A DNA stretch of 64,000 nt from an uncultured Parolsenella sp. (GCF_934660935.1 NZ_CAKUIH010000004.1:1-64000), one strand, 5' to 3'. Counted from the stretch's first letter, positions 16,589 through 26,300 are shown. Made by a program: numbers and translations. Notes: generated by a model from the letters alone, not told the origin.

Positions 16589-17509
16589 CTACTCGAGGAG
16601 CTTCTCCAGGCGAAGGACGCGGTGATAGAGCGCGCTCTTGGAGAGTGGCGGCATCATCTGGGCCCCAAGGTCACGGAGCGAGAGCTCCGGATGCTCGCGT
16701 CTCGCCACGCAGAACTGCAAGAGCGCGGGCGGCAGGGCGTCGAAGCCGATCTCGCGCTCGACGCGGTCGATGAGGGCGAGCTGGTCTGCCGAGGCACCGG
16801 TCGAACGAGCCTGGTTGGCAAGCTCCGCGTTGACACGCCGGTTGACGTCATTCTTGACGGACTTCATGACGCGGATGTTCTTGACGGCGCGTGCCGTGCG
16901 CTCCGCCCCCACGACGCCGAGGAGGGCGGCGATGTCATCGAAGCTCTTGAGGTAGATGGCATAGGAGCCGCGGCGACGGTTCACGCGCGCGGTGATGCCC
17001 TCGTCATCGAGGAGCTCCAGGAGGTCATCGGCGAACTCGTCACCTGTGACCGCTATCTCGAGGTGGAAGTCTCCGCGCGGGTCAGCGATGAAGCCGCCGG
17101 CCATGAAGGCGCCGCGCAAGTACGCCGCGCGGCAGCACGGGCGGGCGACGACGCGCGCCGCGATGCCGCTCGAGAGGCCGCGACCTAGAATGAGGACGCC
17201 CATGCGAATGAGCGCCTGCTCGAGGCCCTCCTGCTCCGGGATCTCAATCAGGTAGTTGCGCGACCTATGGAGGTTCGAGCGACGCACGGTAAGAGATGTG
17301 TCGAGATCGAACACCTCGTGCGCGAGGCGGATGACGGTGCGCGCCACAGCGCCCGTCTCCGTTGAGACGCGGATAGAGTAGGCGCCCGAGCCATGGAACG
17401 ACAGCGCGCCGCAGACGCGGACAAGCGCCGCGAGTTCCGCGACGTCGCACTCCGGGCACGAGCCGCCCACGCGAGCGAGCTCGTCTTTTACCTCGGCGGT
17501 GAATGACAT
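16589..17509 (-). CDS. whiA: Sporulation/cell-division regulator WhiA
   Basis: A 306-residue protein with the WhiA layout: an N-terminal degenerate LAGLIDADG-homing-endonuclease fold (FTAEVKDELAR..., AAYLRGAFMAGGFIADP) and a C-terminal helix-turn-helix (about 225-306, LSLRDLGAQMMPPLSKSALYHRVLRLEKL). In Streptomyces WhiA drives sporulation genes with WhiB; in non-sporulating Gram-positives it affects cell division and chromosome segregation. It begins at the base before the rapZ stop triplet (17510-17512), so the two are tightly coupled. The yvcK gene usually found between rapZ and whiA is missing. Confidence 0.96.
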   Translation of the reverse strand: MSFTAEVKDELARVGGSCPECDVAELAALVRVCGALSFHGSGAYSIRVSTETGAVARTVIRLAHEVFDLDTSLTVRRSNLHRSRNYLIEIPEQEGLEQALIRMGVLILGRGLSSGIAARVVARPCCRAAYLRGAFMAGGFIADPRGDFHLEIAVTGDEFADDLLELLDDEGITARVNRRRGSYAIYLKSFDDIAALLGVVGAERTARAVKNIRVMKSVKNDVNRRVNAELANQARSTGASADQLALIDRVEREIGFDALPPALLQFCVARREHPELSLRDLGAQMMPPLSKSALYHRVLRLEKLLE

Positions 17510-18568
17510 TTAGCTATTCCTGACGTTGGCTAGGGCGAGGTCTCTGTGGGAGAGGCTCACGTGGTAGCCGCCCCGCTCGAGGTAAGCAGCGGTGGCATTG
17601 GCGATCGCGACGCTCCTGTGCTGACCACCTGTGCAGCCGACGGCAATGGAGAGGTGGCTCTTGCCCTCCGCTACGTAACCCGGCATGGCGACGTCGAGCA
17701 GGTTGTACCAGGCGTCGAGGAAGTTCTCCGTCACGGGGTTGCCGAGGACAAAGTCGCTCACGAGCTTGTCGTTGCCGGTGAGCGAGCGCATCTTCGGGTC
17801 ATAGAAGGGGTTGGGCAGGAAGCGGACGTCGATCATGAGGTCTGCCTCGACGGGCATGCCGTGCTTGAAGCCAAAGGAGAAGACGGACACCTCCATGAGC
17901 TGCTGATCCGTCAACTCCGAGAAGGCGCGGCGCAGGCGGACGCGCAGGTCGCGGACCTTGAGGTAGCTCGTGTCAATCACGAGGTCGCTCGCGTCGCGGA
18001 CCGAGGCAAGTTGGCGACGCTCGCGCGCGATGGCGCTGGTGAGCGACTCGCCGGGCTGCGCCAGCGGGTGGCGACGGCGGTTCTCGTCATAGCGGCGGAT
18101 GAGGACGCTGTCCGCCGCGTCGAGGAAGAGCACCTTGCAGGAGATCTCATGCTCGCGAAGCTGGACGAGAGAATCAGAGATCTCATCGAAGAGGCCCTGG
18201 CTGCGCAGGTCACACGTGACGGCAAGGTGGCGGCCGACGCCGGTATTAATGCCCACGAGCTGCGCGAGCTGCAGGATGAGGCGCGGAGGCAGGTTGTCGA
18301 TGCAGAAGTAGCCCATGTCCTCGAAGACGTGCATGGCCTGCGTGCGGCCAGAGCCGGACATGCCCGTGATGACCACGACGTCCGGAACGCGCGCGGCAAG
18401 CTCGCGGGCGCGCATCTGCTGGCCACCGGTTGCCGCCGACACCGCCACCGAGCTCGCGGCACGAGCCTCGCTCACCTCCGCCGCCTGGAGCACGCGCGAA
18501 CGCGTCTCGTCCGTGCGCACGGCTGCCTCAGGCTCGGGCGCCCGATTCTGCTTTTCCTCCGCCGCCAT
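17510..18568 (-). CDS. rapZ: RapZ/YvcJ-family nucleotide-binding protein
   Basis: A 352-residue protein with a P-loop at about residues 67-74 and a C-terminal RapZ domain (GCTGGQHRSVAIA). The P-loop reads GMSGSGRT: the canonical lysine is arginine, a change I recall from other actinobacterial members. In E. coli RapZ is an RNA-binding adaptor for small RNA turnover; in Bacillus YvcJ is a nucleotide hydrolase affecting competence. An N-terminal extension of about 60 low-complexity residues, rich in Ala and Glu, precedes the P-loop. The ATG at 18568 has GGGGGAG just upstream. It is the first gene of the rapZ-whiA pair. Confidence 0.95.
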   Translation of the reverse strand: MAAEEKQNRAPEPEAAVRTDETRSRVLQAAEVSEARAASSVAVSAATGGQQMRARELAARVPDVVVITGMSGSGRTQAMHVFEDMGYFCIDNLPPRLILQLAQLVGINTGVGRHLAVTCDLRSQGLFDEISDSLVQLREHEISCKVLFLDAADSVLIRRYDENRRRHPLAQPGESLTSAIARERRQLASVRDASDLVIDTSYLKVRDLRVRLRRAFSELTDQQLMEVSVFSFGFKHGMPVEADLMIDVRFLPNPFYDPKMRSLTGNDKLVSDFVLGNPVTENFLDAWYNLLDVAMPGYVAEGKSHLSIAVGCTGGQHRSVAIANATAAYLERGGYHVSLSHRDLALANVRNS

Positions 18569-18786
18569 GGTCTCCCCCTTCGTCGTTGCCCTCCGAGTAT
18601 ACAGGCTCTTCCGGACACTATCCGAGGCCCCAAGCCACCGTCGCGAAAGGGACATCCCGGGGTAGCAAACAGGCGAGAGGGACACGCGCCGGACGGCCCC
18701 ACGCCCCGCTCCACTTGCGATTTCACCCATCCCGAGCACGCGATTCGCGTAATAATGGATAGGTGGACACGGAGACTGGAGGCAGC

Positions 18787-19299
18787 ATGGCACGCACGAT
18801 CGTTCTTGTCAGGCACGGCAAGGCGCAGGGGGCGAGGCCGGGCCTCTCGGACTCCGAGCGGCCCCTCGCGCCGGGCGCCGCCGAGGCCCTGGCGGAGGCA
18901 TTGCCGCGCGCGTTCGCCCTTCTCGACGCCGGCGATGAGACCGCGCGTGTCTGGGTGAGCCCGGCGCTCCGCGCGTGCCAGACGGCGGAGGAGGTCGCGG
19001 CGGCGCTCGACGCGAACGGCGTCTCGTATGCCACGGAGGAGCGCGACTACCTCTTCTACCAGGACCAGGAGGCCTTCTTTGACGACATCGAGGACACGCC
19101 GGAAGACTCGGTGATAGTCGCCGTCGGCCACATCCCCTTCATGGAGGACGTCCTCGAACGCCTCACGGGCGAGTGCATCTCGTTCACCCCCGGGTCCGTC
19201 GCCGCCGTCACGCTACCGGGCTCCCCGCGTGCGCAAGTCCCCGAGGGCGACGTGCTCTGGTATGTCCGCGGCCCCAAGGTCGCCAAGCCGCGCGGGTAG
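18787..19299 (+). CDS. SixA-type phosphohistidine phosphatase (histidine phosphatase superfamily)
   Basis: A 170-residue single-domain protein. The catalytic RHG motif lies near the N terminus (VLVRHGKA) and the second catalytic histidine in VAVGHIPFMEDVLERL; the layout and length fit SixA, which removes phosphate from phosphohistidines. The ATG at 18787 with GGAGG upstream is preferred over the in-frame ATG at 18763. It is divergent from rapZ across a 218-base spacer and precedes the helicase gene in the same direction. Its target is unknown. Confidence 0.88.
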   Translation: MARTIVLVRHGKAQGARPGLSDSERPLAPGAAEALAEALPRAFALLDAGDETARVWVSPALRACQTAEEVAAALDANGVSYATEERDYLFYQDQEAFFDDIEDTPEDSVIVAVGHIPFMEDVLERLTGECISFTPGSVAAVTLPGSPRAQVPEGDVLWYVRGPKVAKPRG

Positions 19300-19420
19300 C
19301 CGCGCTCCGACGACGCTCCCCCGCACCCGCCCCTTGCGGTAGAGTTAATCATTCGAAATTCCGCACGCGACGGCGCCGGCGCATCGGCGGCGTCGCCACT
19401 CCGCGACCACAGGGAGCAGC

Positions 19421-21556
19421 ATGAGCGTCGAACCCACAGACATCGAGACCGCCGCGTCGGACGACCCGATCCTCGCCGAGGAGCAGGCGCACCTGACCGA
19501 GATCTACGCAAAGCTCCTCGCCATGCGCGACGAGCTCGCGGAGGAGCTCGAGCACGGCCACGAGGGCGCCGCGGCAGACCTGCGCGAGCTCTCCGACGAG
19601 ATCCGCCCGGACTTCGGAGGCGCGGACGAGACGATGGAGACGCTCGCCGCCATCGAGACGCTCAACGCCGTCATCGACGCCTACAACCAGTACCACGACT
19701 TCTCCGTCGACAAGCTCCGCAGGCTCCTGCTCCTGCTGCGCCAGCCCTACTTCGCGAAGGTTCGCCTCAAGATGGCGCCGGACCGCCCCGCGCGCGACGT
19801 CTACATCGGCGCCGCCGGCATGACCGACAACCGCAGCCGTCCCCTCATCGTCGACTGGCGAAACCCCGTCGCCGAGACCTACTACAACCAGGACAACGGC
19901 CAGACCTCCTATACCGTCAACGGGCGCACCAAGACCGTCGAGCTCGAGCTGCGCCGCCAGTTCGACATCACGCGCGACCACCTCAACATGTACTTCGACA
20001 CCACGGTCGCCATCGAGGACTCGCTTCTGCTCGGCGCGCTTCGCAGCCACCACTCCGAGAAGCTCCGCGACATCACGGCGACCATCCAGCGCGAGCAGAA
20101 CAAGGTCGTGCGCCACGAGGACGTCCCCGTGTTGCTCGTCAACGGCATCGCGGGATCGGGCAAGACCTCCGTCATGCTCCAGCGCATCGCGTTTCTCCTC
20201 TACCGCGAGCGCGAGACGCTGAGCCCGAGCCAGGTCCACCTCTTCGGGCCCAATGCCGTGTTCGAGCACTACATCGACAACGTCCTGCCCTCCATGGGCG
20301 AGGCGAACCCGCAGGTCTACACCTGGCGCGACTTCTGCGAGGCACAGGGCACGGGTGGCCGAGGCCTGGGCGTCGACACGGACCCGGAGAACCTCAGGCG
20401 TCTCGAGAAGGGCCTACCCGGCCTCGAGCTCACCGTGGCGGACCTGCGCGAGGTGCGCTGTGGAGATACGGTCATGCTCAAGGCGAACCAGGTCGAGGCG
20501 GCCGTCGCCAAGTTCGCGAAGTTCGGCGTGGGCCCGCGCCTCTGTGCCCTCGTCAAGGACGAGCTGCTCAAGGGCGTGAGCCGCCGCATTGCCAGCATGG
20601 CCCGCAACATGGAGTACCAGGAGGAGATGCTCGGTCTCGACGTCGACGACCAGGTGCGCTTCTTCGGCGAGACCGTGAGCCCCGACACCGAGGATGAGAC
20701 CTTCGAGCTCACGCGCCGCTGGCTCGAGCAGCGCTACGCCGGCGTGGAGGACGAGATCGAGCGCCTCTCGTGGCTGCGCCTCGACCGCATCGCCATGCGC
20801 CTGCTGGGGACCCAGAGCGTGAGCTCGAGCGAGTGGCTGTACCTGCGCCTGCTCGTGACCGGCCGCGGCGACACCAACGCGCGCTACGTCATGATCGACG
20901 AGGTCCAGGACTACTCGCTCGCCCAGCTCATGGTGCTCGCGCGCTTCTTCAGCCGCGCACACTTCCTCATGCTGGGCGACGAGCACCAGGCAATCCGCGA
21001 GGGCACCGCGAGCTTCGACGAGATCCGCGAGCTGTTCGCGCAGAGCCACGGCAGCGTCGACGAGTGCCGCCTCCTCACGAGCTACCGCTCGAGCCCCGAG
21101 ATCACGTCGCTGTTCAGCGGCCTTGTCGAGCATGACTCCCCCGTCAAGCTCGCGAGCGTCCACCGCGCCGGCGTGGCTCCGCGCATCGAGGCCCTACCCG
21201 GGCGCGACGAGTTCCTCGCCGCCCTCAGGGAGGTCGTTGCCGGCGCGAGCGAGGACGAGGGCCTCACCGCCATCGTCGCCGCCGACAACGGTGCCGTGAG
21301 CTGGCTCTCCAAGCAGCTGGGGGATGCGGCCGAGGTCATCAGCCGCGACCGCGAGCTCCCGGCGACGGGCGTGGTCATCATGTCGCTGCGCTTGGCGAAG
21401 GGCCTCGAGTTCGACCACGTGATCATCCCGGACGCGAGCGTCGAGACCTACCCCGACACGCCCCTCGCGCGCCGGCGTCTCTACACCGCGATCTCGCGCG
21501 CGATGCACAAGGTGACGCTGCTGTCCCAGGGCGAGCTCAGCCCGCTGCTGGGGTAG
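19421..21556 (+). CDS. helD: HelD-like superfamily 1 helicase (RNA polymerase recycling factor family)
   Basis: A 711-residue SF1 ATPase. The N terminus is an acidic coiled coil (about residues 10-90) as in HelD, which inserts into RNA polymerase channels. Motif I is NGIAGSGKTSVM, motif II VMIDEVQDYS, motif III MLGDEHQAI, motif IV LLTSYRSSPEI, and late motifs SLRLAKGLEFDHVII and RRLYTAISRAMHKVTLL. Family knowledge: HelD releases stalled RNA polymerase from DNA and, in some actinobacteria, gives rifampicin tolerance. A UvrD-type repair helicase is less likely because of the coiled-coil N terminus. A TGTGGAG/CTCCACA hairpin with a T-rich tail at 21652-21675 may end the transcript. Confidence 0.88.
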   Translation: MSVEPTDIETAASDDPILAEEQAHLTEIYAKLLAMRDELAEELEHGHEGAAADLRELSDEIRPDFGGADETMETLAAIETLNAVIDAYNQYHDFSVDKLRRLLLLLRQPYFAKVRLKMAPDRPARDVYIGAAGMTDNRSRPLIVDWRNPVAETYYNQDNGQTSYTVNGRTKTVELELRRQFDITRDHLNMYFDTTVAIEDSLLLGALRSHHSEKLRDITATIQREQNKVVRHEDVPVLLVNGIAGSGKTSVMLQRIAFLLYRERETLSPSQVHLFGPNAVFEHYIDNVLPSMGEANPQVYTWRDFCEAQGTGGRGLGVDTDPENLRRLEKGLPGLELTVADLREVRCGDTVMLKANQVEAAVAKFAKFGVGPRLCALVKDELLKGVSRRIASMARNMEYQEEMLGLDVDDQVRFFGETVSPDTEDETFELTRRWLEQRYAGVEDEIERLSWLRLDRIAMRLLGTQSVSSSEWLYLRLLVTGRGDTNARYVMIDEVQDYSLAQLMVLARFFSRAHFLMLGDEHQAIREGTASFDEIRELFAQSHGSVDECRLLTSYRSSPEITSLFSGLVEHDSPVKLASVHRAGVAPRIEALPGRDEFLAALREVVAGASEDEGLTAIVAADNGAVSWLSKQLGDAAEVISRDRELPATGVVIMSLRLAKGLEFDHVIIPDASVETYPDTPLARRRLYTAISRAMHKVTLLSQGELSPLLG

Positions 21557-21672
21557 GACGCAGAGGGCTCGGGGCAGCGTCCAGGGCGGCGTCCGAGTCC
21601 TCACTAGGACCGCGTTCGAGCCCCCTCGTCCGCCCCCCGTCAGGACCCAATTGTGGAGCTTTCTCCACATTC

Positions 21673-21701
21673 TTGACGGGCCTAGGGAAGCTGCGTATAG
21701 T
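21673..21701 (+). promoter_or_regulatory. Promoter of tRNA-fMet
   Basis: TTGACG (21673-21678) and TATAGT (21696-21701) are spaced by exactly 17 bases, placing initiation near 21708, 24 bases before the tRNA. Confidence 0.85.
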
Positions 21702-21731
21702 TCTTTCTTGCGCTTAAGGCGCATCACATAT

Positions 21732-21808
<77 letters not shown>

Positions 21809-21815
21809 AACGTTC

Positions 21816-21846
21816 AGGGTCGGAAGCATCGCTTCCGGCCCTTTTT
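21816..21846 (+). terminator. Terminator of tRNA-fMet
   Basis: GGG(T)CGGAAGC-ATC-GCTTCCG(G)CCC followed by TTTTT. The same hairpin sequence recurs at 24705-24734 and in altered form at 25813-25842. Confidence 0.9.
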
Positions 21847-21897
21847 GTGTATCAGATAGACGGGTTTCCCGATATCCCCGCAAGAATTCTGCGAAAG

Positions 21898-22636
21898 ATG
21901 CGTGACGACAATAAGATTACCGATGCCGAGTAGCAGAAGCAACGCAAGGAAAAAGGAAAGAGGAAGGAATAGCAGATATCGACGATTAAGCCTGCAAACG
22001 AGCAAAACGTCGAGATGGTCCGCAATGGCATCGATCGCATTATGGGCAATCCGTCTGAGCTCGGCATTGCTATAAGCTCCTTGGCAACGACGGGTTCGCC
22101 GTCCTCGCGCCATTCGCGAAGAACATAAACCTGCTGGGCCTCACGGAGAACGGCAAGCATTACACAACCCGCTGACCTCATCTCGAAGACCTCATAGCCT
22201 GGATTAAAACTTTTGCCCTCACTATGCGGGAAGATCCATACCCGCTCCAAATCGAAGGGGGTTCGCGGCGCAAAAAGACAGCAATGCCCGCGAATTCGAT
22301 ACCGATGACATGCAGGAATTCGACGCCTACTCCTACTACGACTTGCTTGACCCATGGACATGGGAACACACCTGGAGCCATGAAAGCGGCGGAGCCGTCC
22401 TCTCCAACATCTATTTCGAGCTCAAAGATGGACTGATTGAGCTCTCGTGGGACAACCGCGGCTGCGACCCTCCCCTTTGCACATTCGACTGCGGGTCCGG
22501 AGATACGCGCGTAAACACCGAGGTATTCAAGGCTGTCGTGCTCAAGTTTGTTGATACCTACGAGAGGCATTGGGGAATCAAGGTGAATGATGACAGCACT
22601 TGGATGCGAATGCCCACGCTAGGAAAGATGGATTAA
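21898..22636 (+). pseudogene. Decayed gene of unknown function, broken over three frames
   Basis: Coherent protein-like sequence runs through three frames. First: stops interrupt MRDDNKITDAE..., then NEQNVEMVRNGIDRIMGNP. After a frame change near 22070: YKLLGNDGFAVLAPFAKN, an in-frame stop, then HLEDLIAWIKTFALTMRED. After another change in the A run near 22277: REFDTDDMQEFDAYSYYDLL and on to a natural end LGKMD. The last 108 residues are still open (22310-22636). I do not recognise the family. Lower GC than the host and its place directly behind tRNA-fMet mark it as a remnant of an inserted element. Whether the last segment is still translated is unknown. Confidence 0.65.
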
Positions 22637-22743
22637 CCGCGCAAGCAAATCGATCTGGGCCTGTCTTGATCGAGACTATGGGAGCCTCTCTTTTCACTGA
22701 ATAATGTCGACAATCATACGCATCGAACCATAGAGCTGTCTCA

Positions 22744-22788
22744 AATAACCGAAGGTCGCAGGTTCAAATCCTGTCCTCCGCGACCAAG
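22744..22788 (+). repeat. tRNA-fMet 3'-end remnant, copy 2
   Basis: The segment ATAA-CCGAAGGTCGCAGG... to CCGCGACCAA matches the 3' half of tRNA-fMet (anticodon stem to CCA) with a few changes; the 5' half is absent. A separate hairpin AGCTCG...CGAGCT with a T run follows at 22796-22825. Best read as an old attachment-site scar. Confidence 0.75.
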
Positions 22789-22795
22789 AACTTGT

Positions 22796-22825
22796 AGCTC
22801 GTCGGCCTAGCCTGCGAGCTTTTTG
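22796..22825 (+). terminator. Rho-independent terminator after the tRNA remnant
   Basis: AGCTCG (22796-22801) and CGAGCT (22815-22820), with an inner GGC/GCC pair, are followed by TTTTG. Confidence 0.75.
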
Positions 22826-22987
22826 TTATTCCGGGACTGTGTTGTCGACTCGGCCCTCAACTTCCCAAACAAAATCTCGATCTGTAACAGGTAGACCCGA
22901 TTTGGTCGACCAGGTGTTACAGGACGAGACGTTTGGACAGGGCGGCACTGCATACCCAATCTGACACAAACCAGCAGAGTGCAAACT

Positions 22988-23096
22988 GGGGAACTCTACT
23001 GGGGAACTAGGGAACTTTACTTTGGTACTAAGGAACTTTACTTTGGTACTAGGGAACTTTACTGAGGAACTAAGGAATGACTGAGGTATAGTGGGG
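22988..23096 (+). repeat. 21-bp iterons upstream of the AlbA_2 gene
   Basis: Three consecutive 21-base units at 23010-23030, 23031-23051 and 23052-23072 share (A/G)GGAACTTTACT and end in ACTA. Shorter or decayed units precede (GGGGAACTCTACT, GGGGAACTA) and follow (23073-23093). The block ends 30 bases before the start of the AlbA_2-family gene. This arrangement suggests an array of operator sites, perhaps for the product itself, which carries a C-terminal winged helix. The rest of 22827-22987 shows no gene. Confidence 0.8.
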
Positions 23097-23126
23097 ATTG
23101 ACTAATGATTCAATCGAAGGGCAGCT

Positions 23127-24625
23127 ATGTTCATTACGAATGATATCGAGTTGGCCGCTGCGGTTGAGCATATGAGGGCCGCGGGGACGGATCTTGCCGA
23201 ATACGAACTCAAAACGGCGGCAGGCGGTTTTCCCAAGACGATGCCGGATTCAATTTCCGCTTTTGCTAATGGAGCTGGCGGAACGATCGTTTTCGGTATC
23301 AGTGAAAGGGACGGCTTCCATTCGGTGGACATCGATGTGAAGGTGATTCAGGCACATAGCGCTCAGGCGGCGAGGGAGCTCATTGAGCCTCCTCAGATGG
23401 TAGACATCATGGTTTTGGAGTTTGAGTCAAAGCCTGTCGTTGTGGTCAATGTCCCCGAGGCTTCGCCGCGAGAGAAGCCGTGCTATGTCAAAAAGCTCGG
23501 TCAACGCCTTGGCTCATACATAAGAACGGGCGATGGCGATCACAAGATGTCATCTTACGAAATCGATCGATACATTGAGAATCAATACCGGAGCGCGCGC
23601 AACGATGCCATTGTCGTTGAGGGTGCAACGATGGATGACTTTGACCAAGATTTGCTTGCGGGATGGCTCTCGCGTGTGAGAGCAACAACGCTGGGCAGGT
23701 CCGCCGCCTTAAGCGACGAGGAGCTTATGGCGAATCGACGCGTGGTATCTCCTGATACTGAAGGGGTCTTGAGACCGACCGTCGCCGGCATTATGGCGTT
23801 GGGTTTTTGTCCGCAGCAGTTTTTCCCTCGAGCCAATGTTGTATTCACAGCGTATCCGACATCGAAGAAGGGCGAGGTGGGGAGAGTCGGGGAACGCTTC
23901 TCTGATTCGGTCGATATCGACGGGCCAATACCCATCATGGTGGTTGATGCGGTGCGGGCTGCATCGCGAAACATGAAGCATGGCGCAATCGTAAGAGGCG
24001 CATTGAGGGAAAACGTGCCGGACTACCCGTTGGCTGCAGTCCGTGAGGCTGTTGCCAACGCATTGATGCATAGGGATTATTCTCCCGACGCGTTGGGCAC
24101 CCCCGTAATGGTCGACCTTTATCCCGATCGCATGGAGTTGTCCAACCCCGGTGGCTTGTTTGGCTCGTTGACGGTCGAGCGCTTGGGGCAACGAGGCGCA
24201 ACGGCTTCGAGGAACCAGTTTCTAGCTCGAATTCTCGAAGATGTGCCGTATTCCGATATTGATGGCAGGGTCGGTCGTGTTGTCGAGAATCGAGGCTCAG
24301 GTTATCCGACAATTAATAGGGAGCTCGAACAAGCCTTGATGCCTGCACCGATTGCCAAAAGCACTCTCGATGAGTTTGTTTTGATCATGAGGCATCGGCG
24401 TATGACGGATCAGGAAGACCGCTCATACACAAAGGAAAACGTGAAGACTGCCATTCTGGGTTACATCACTGATCGCGAGAGCGTAAGCACGTCGGAACTT
24501 GCGAAAGCGTCGGGGATGTCGGTGAAAACCGTGCGCAGATATTTGTCTGCGCTTATGGAAGAGGGAATTGTCGAGGGGATTGGGACGGCCAATAGCCCCA
24601 AGCGGCGCTACCGTCTGCGTCGGTA

Positions 24626-24626
<1 letters not shown>
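23127..24626 (+). CDS. AlbA_2 (Schlafen-type) ATP-binding putative transcriptional regulator
   Basis: A 499-residue protein. Residues about 20-140 form an AlbA_2 domain (LAEYELKTAAGGFPKTMPDSISAFANGAGGTIVFGI). Residues about 270-400 form an HATPase_c_4-like region (AVREAVANALMHRDYS, NPGGLFGSLTVERL, ENRGSGYPTI). A C-terminal winged helix (about 435-499, VSTSELAKASGMSVKTVRRYLSALMEEGI) binds DNA. Such proteins are common in genomic islands and often lack a proven role; many are annotated as ATP-binding or RecG-related regulators. AAGGG precedes the ATG. Its stop codon touches the third tRNA-fMet copy, so it is the last gene of the inserted segment. Autoregulation through the iterons is an inference. 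Confidence 0.87.
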
Positions 24627-24695
<69 letters not shown>

Positions 24696-24704
24696 AACGT
24701 TCAG

Positions 24705-24734
24705 GGTCGGAAGCATCGCTTCCGACCTTTTTTT
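24705..24734 (+). terminator. Duplicated tRNA-fMet terminator
   Basis: GGTCGGAAGC-ATC-GCTTCCGACC followed by seven T residues. It can end transcripts of the AlbA_2 gene. Confidence 0.9.
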
Positions 24735-24901
24735 GATATTAGCCTGTAGCACAAGCATCGCCGAAATCACAGGCAGAAACGTGCTCATATCGTTCTTCGG
24801 ACGGGAATAGACATGCGGCCCCCAACAGATGGAAGCCGCATATGCACGTAAGATATTCAGCCCTCAGCTCAGCTTCAAACAAGCATCACAGGCTATTAAT
24901 T

Positions 24902-25708
24902 CTAGAAGATGGCTTTCTCCGAGTCATAACCGATAACCTTGACTTCGATTTCGCGAAGCATCTCGCGGTCAAGGTCGGCCACATCGATGGTATAGACCAT
25001 GCCAAGGCGTGGGTTAAAGAAGCCGAGTCGCCTTACGGCCTTGTAGTCCTCTGCGTAAACCGAGTGCATGCCAAGCAGCCAATACATTACGATTTGCAAC
25101 GTATGCTTGTTGGTCGGCGGTTTCACACTGACCTTGAAGTCCCATACAGTATCGGCGGACATAAAATCACCATCGCCGGTATTCACGAGATCGGTATAGC
25201 CGCCCTCGAACGTAATGCCGTCGCGTGTGACAGGGCCGTACTCCCGAAAGAACTCCAGGCTCAAGTTGACCATTGTGCGAATGTTCTCGCACGTCGGCCC
25301 ATCAGCCTCGATGTCTTCCACGGGACGGAACGCCATGGCTCCGGCGCGGCGTACCGAATCATACCCAACAAGCTTACAGGCATTCGCGATGGAAGCGTCA
25401 TCAAGCCCTGCAATGCCCTCAGCAAGGTGAATCGCGTTCGCTGATTCGCCAACGATGGAGGCACCGAGAAAGCTGATCTTAAACGCCTCTTTGACCGAAG
25501 CGCCCTCCATGAAGCGCGTAAGGTAATCGACAGCACTGCCGACAAGATTCGCCGAAACGCTCTCCTTCTTCTGTTCGAGAGCGGGCTTCGGCCCTTCGAG
25601 TTCAACGACAGCAAGACGCTTCGGGTTGATATAACCGCCTCGAGGCTGCTTGACCGGCGAAATGCCGGCATGAGATACGCCGTTGACACGCTGAGTGACT
25701 GAAAGCAT
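24902..25708 (-). CDS. PD-(D/E)XK nuclease-like protein of unknown role
   Basis: A 268-residue protein with the core of a RecB/Cas4-like nuclease fold: EGGYTDLV supplies an acidic residue, WDFKVS the D-x-K pair, and LQIVMYWLLG the conserved glutamine helix that follows in RecB-type nucleases. The ATG at 25708 has AGGGAG six bases upstream. It stands alone on the minus strand between tRNA-derived scars, without a helicase partner in the same unit, although the operon at 26509 is co-directional 800 bases upstream. A role in phage defence or as a leftover prophage nuclease is possible; neither is shown. Confidence 0.65.
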   Translation of the reverse strand: MLSVTQRVNGVSHAGISPVKQPRGGYINPKRLAVVELEGPKPALEQKKESVSANLVGSAVDYLTRFMEGASVKEAFKISFLGASIVGESANAIHLAEGIAGLDDASIANACKLVGYDSVRRAGAMAFRPVEDIEADGPTCENIRTMVNLSLEFFREYGPVTRDGITFEGGYTDLVNTGDGDFMSADTVWDFKVSVKPPTNKHTLQIVMYWLLGMHSVYAEDYKAVRRLGFFNPRLGMVYTIDVADLDREMLREIEVKVIGYDSEKAIF

Positions 25709-25812
25709 TAGGGACTCCCTTCGATAGACGAAACGATTATCCCATCCCGACCGGACAAAAATAGGAAGTCTCCGCGAACGGCCATCCACCGAAGCGCCGT
25801 CCATCCACTCAA

Positions 25813-25842
25813 GTCGGAAGCATTACTTCCGACCCTTTTTCT
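25813..25842 (+). terminator. Terminator hairpin related to that of tRNA-fMet
   Basis: GTCGGAAG-CATTA-CTTCCGAC followed by CCTTTTT; the stem matches the tRNA-fMet terminator with changes in the loop-side bases. Confidence 0.7.
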
Positions 25843-26300
25843 ATCTACGCCATGTGAGACCCTATTTTTATTGCCTCGGGTTTCCCGAAGGTGAGATCCC
25901 GTCTTGAAGGCATCCGAACCAGCTAAATCCCATCGAAGAGTCTCGTAGATCGCCCCTCGATTTGTCTGATAACTACGGCGTGGACCGCCTACAGTACAGG
26001 AAAACCCCGCTAGAAATGCAGTTCGCAGCGCAAACACTGTACGCCGCATATTAATGTCCAAAAGTAGGGCCATAACGGCGCAAAAGGGCAATGAACCCGT
26101 ACTCGGACGGGAGGAGAGACGAGAATGCAACTTGATAACGAAGCTCTATGAATAAAGTATGCTGAACGGAAAGCCGTCTTCCTAGCCTGCATTCCGGTTG
26201 TTGTCGGCCCATATATTTTCGCCCGGCAACGACTAAAAGTGGGACACCTAGAGGCACAACTCGCTGGAGGCAGCCGATAGCCAAGGCATGTCTGGAGTTA

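Noticed and set aside
22988..23096. Possible CRISPR array
   Set aside because: The 21-base units are contiguous without spacers and no cas genes are present.
25708..26130. Minus-strand 140-codon open frame before the nuclease-like gene
   Set aside because: Composition looks random and it crosses island debris; the nuclease has its own ribosome site downstream.
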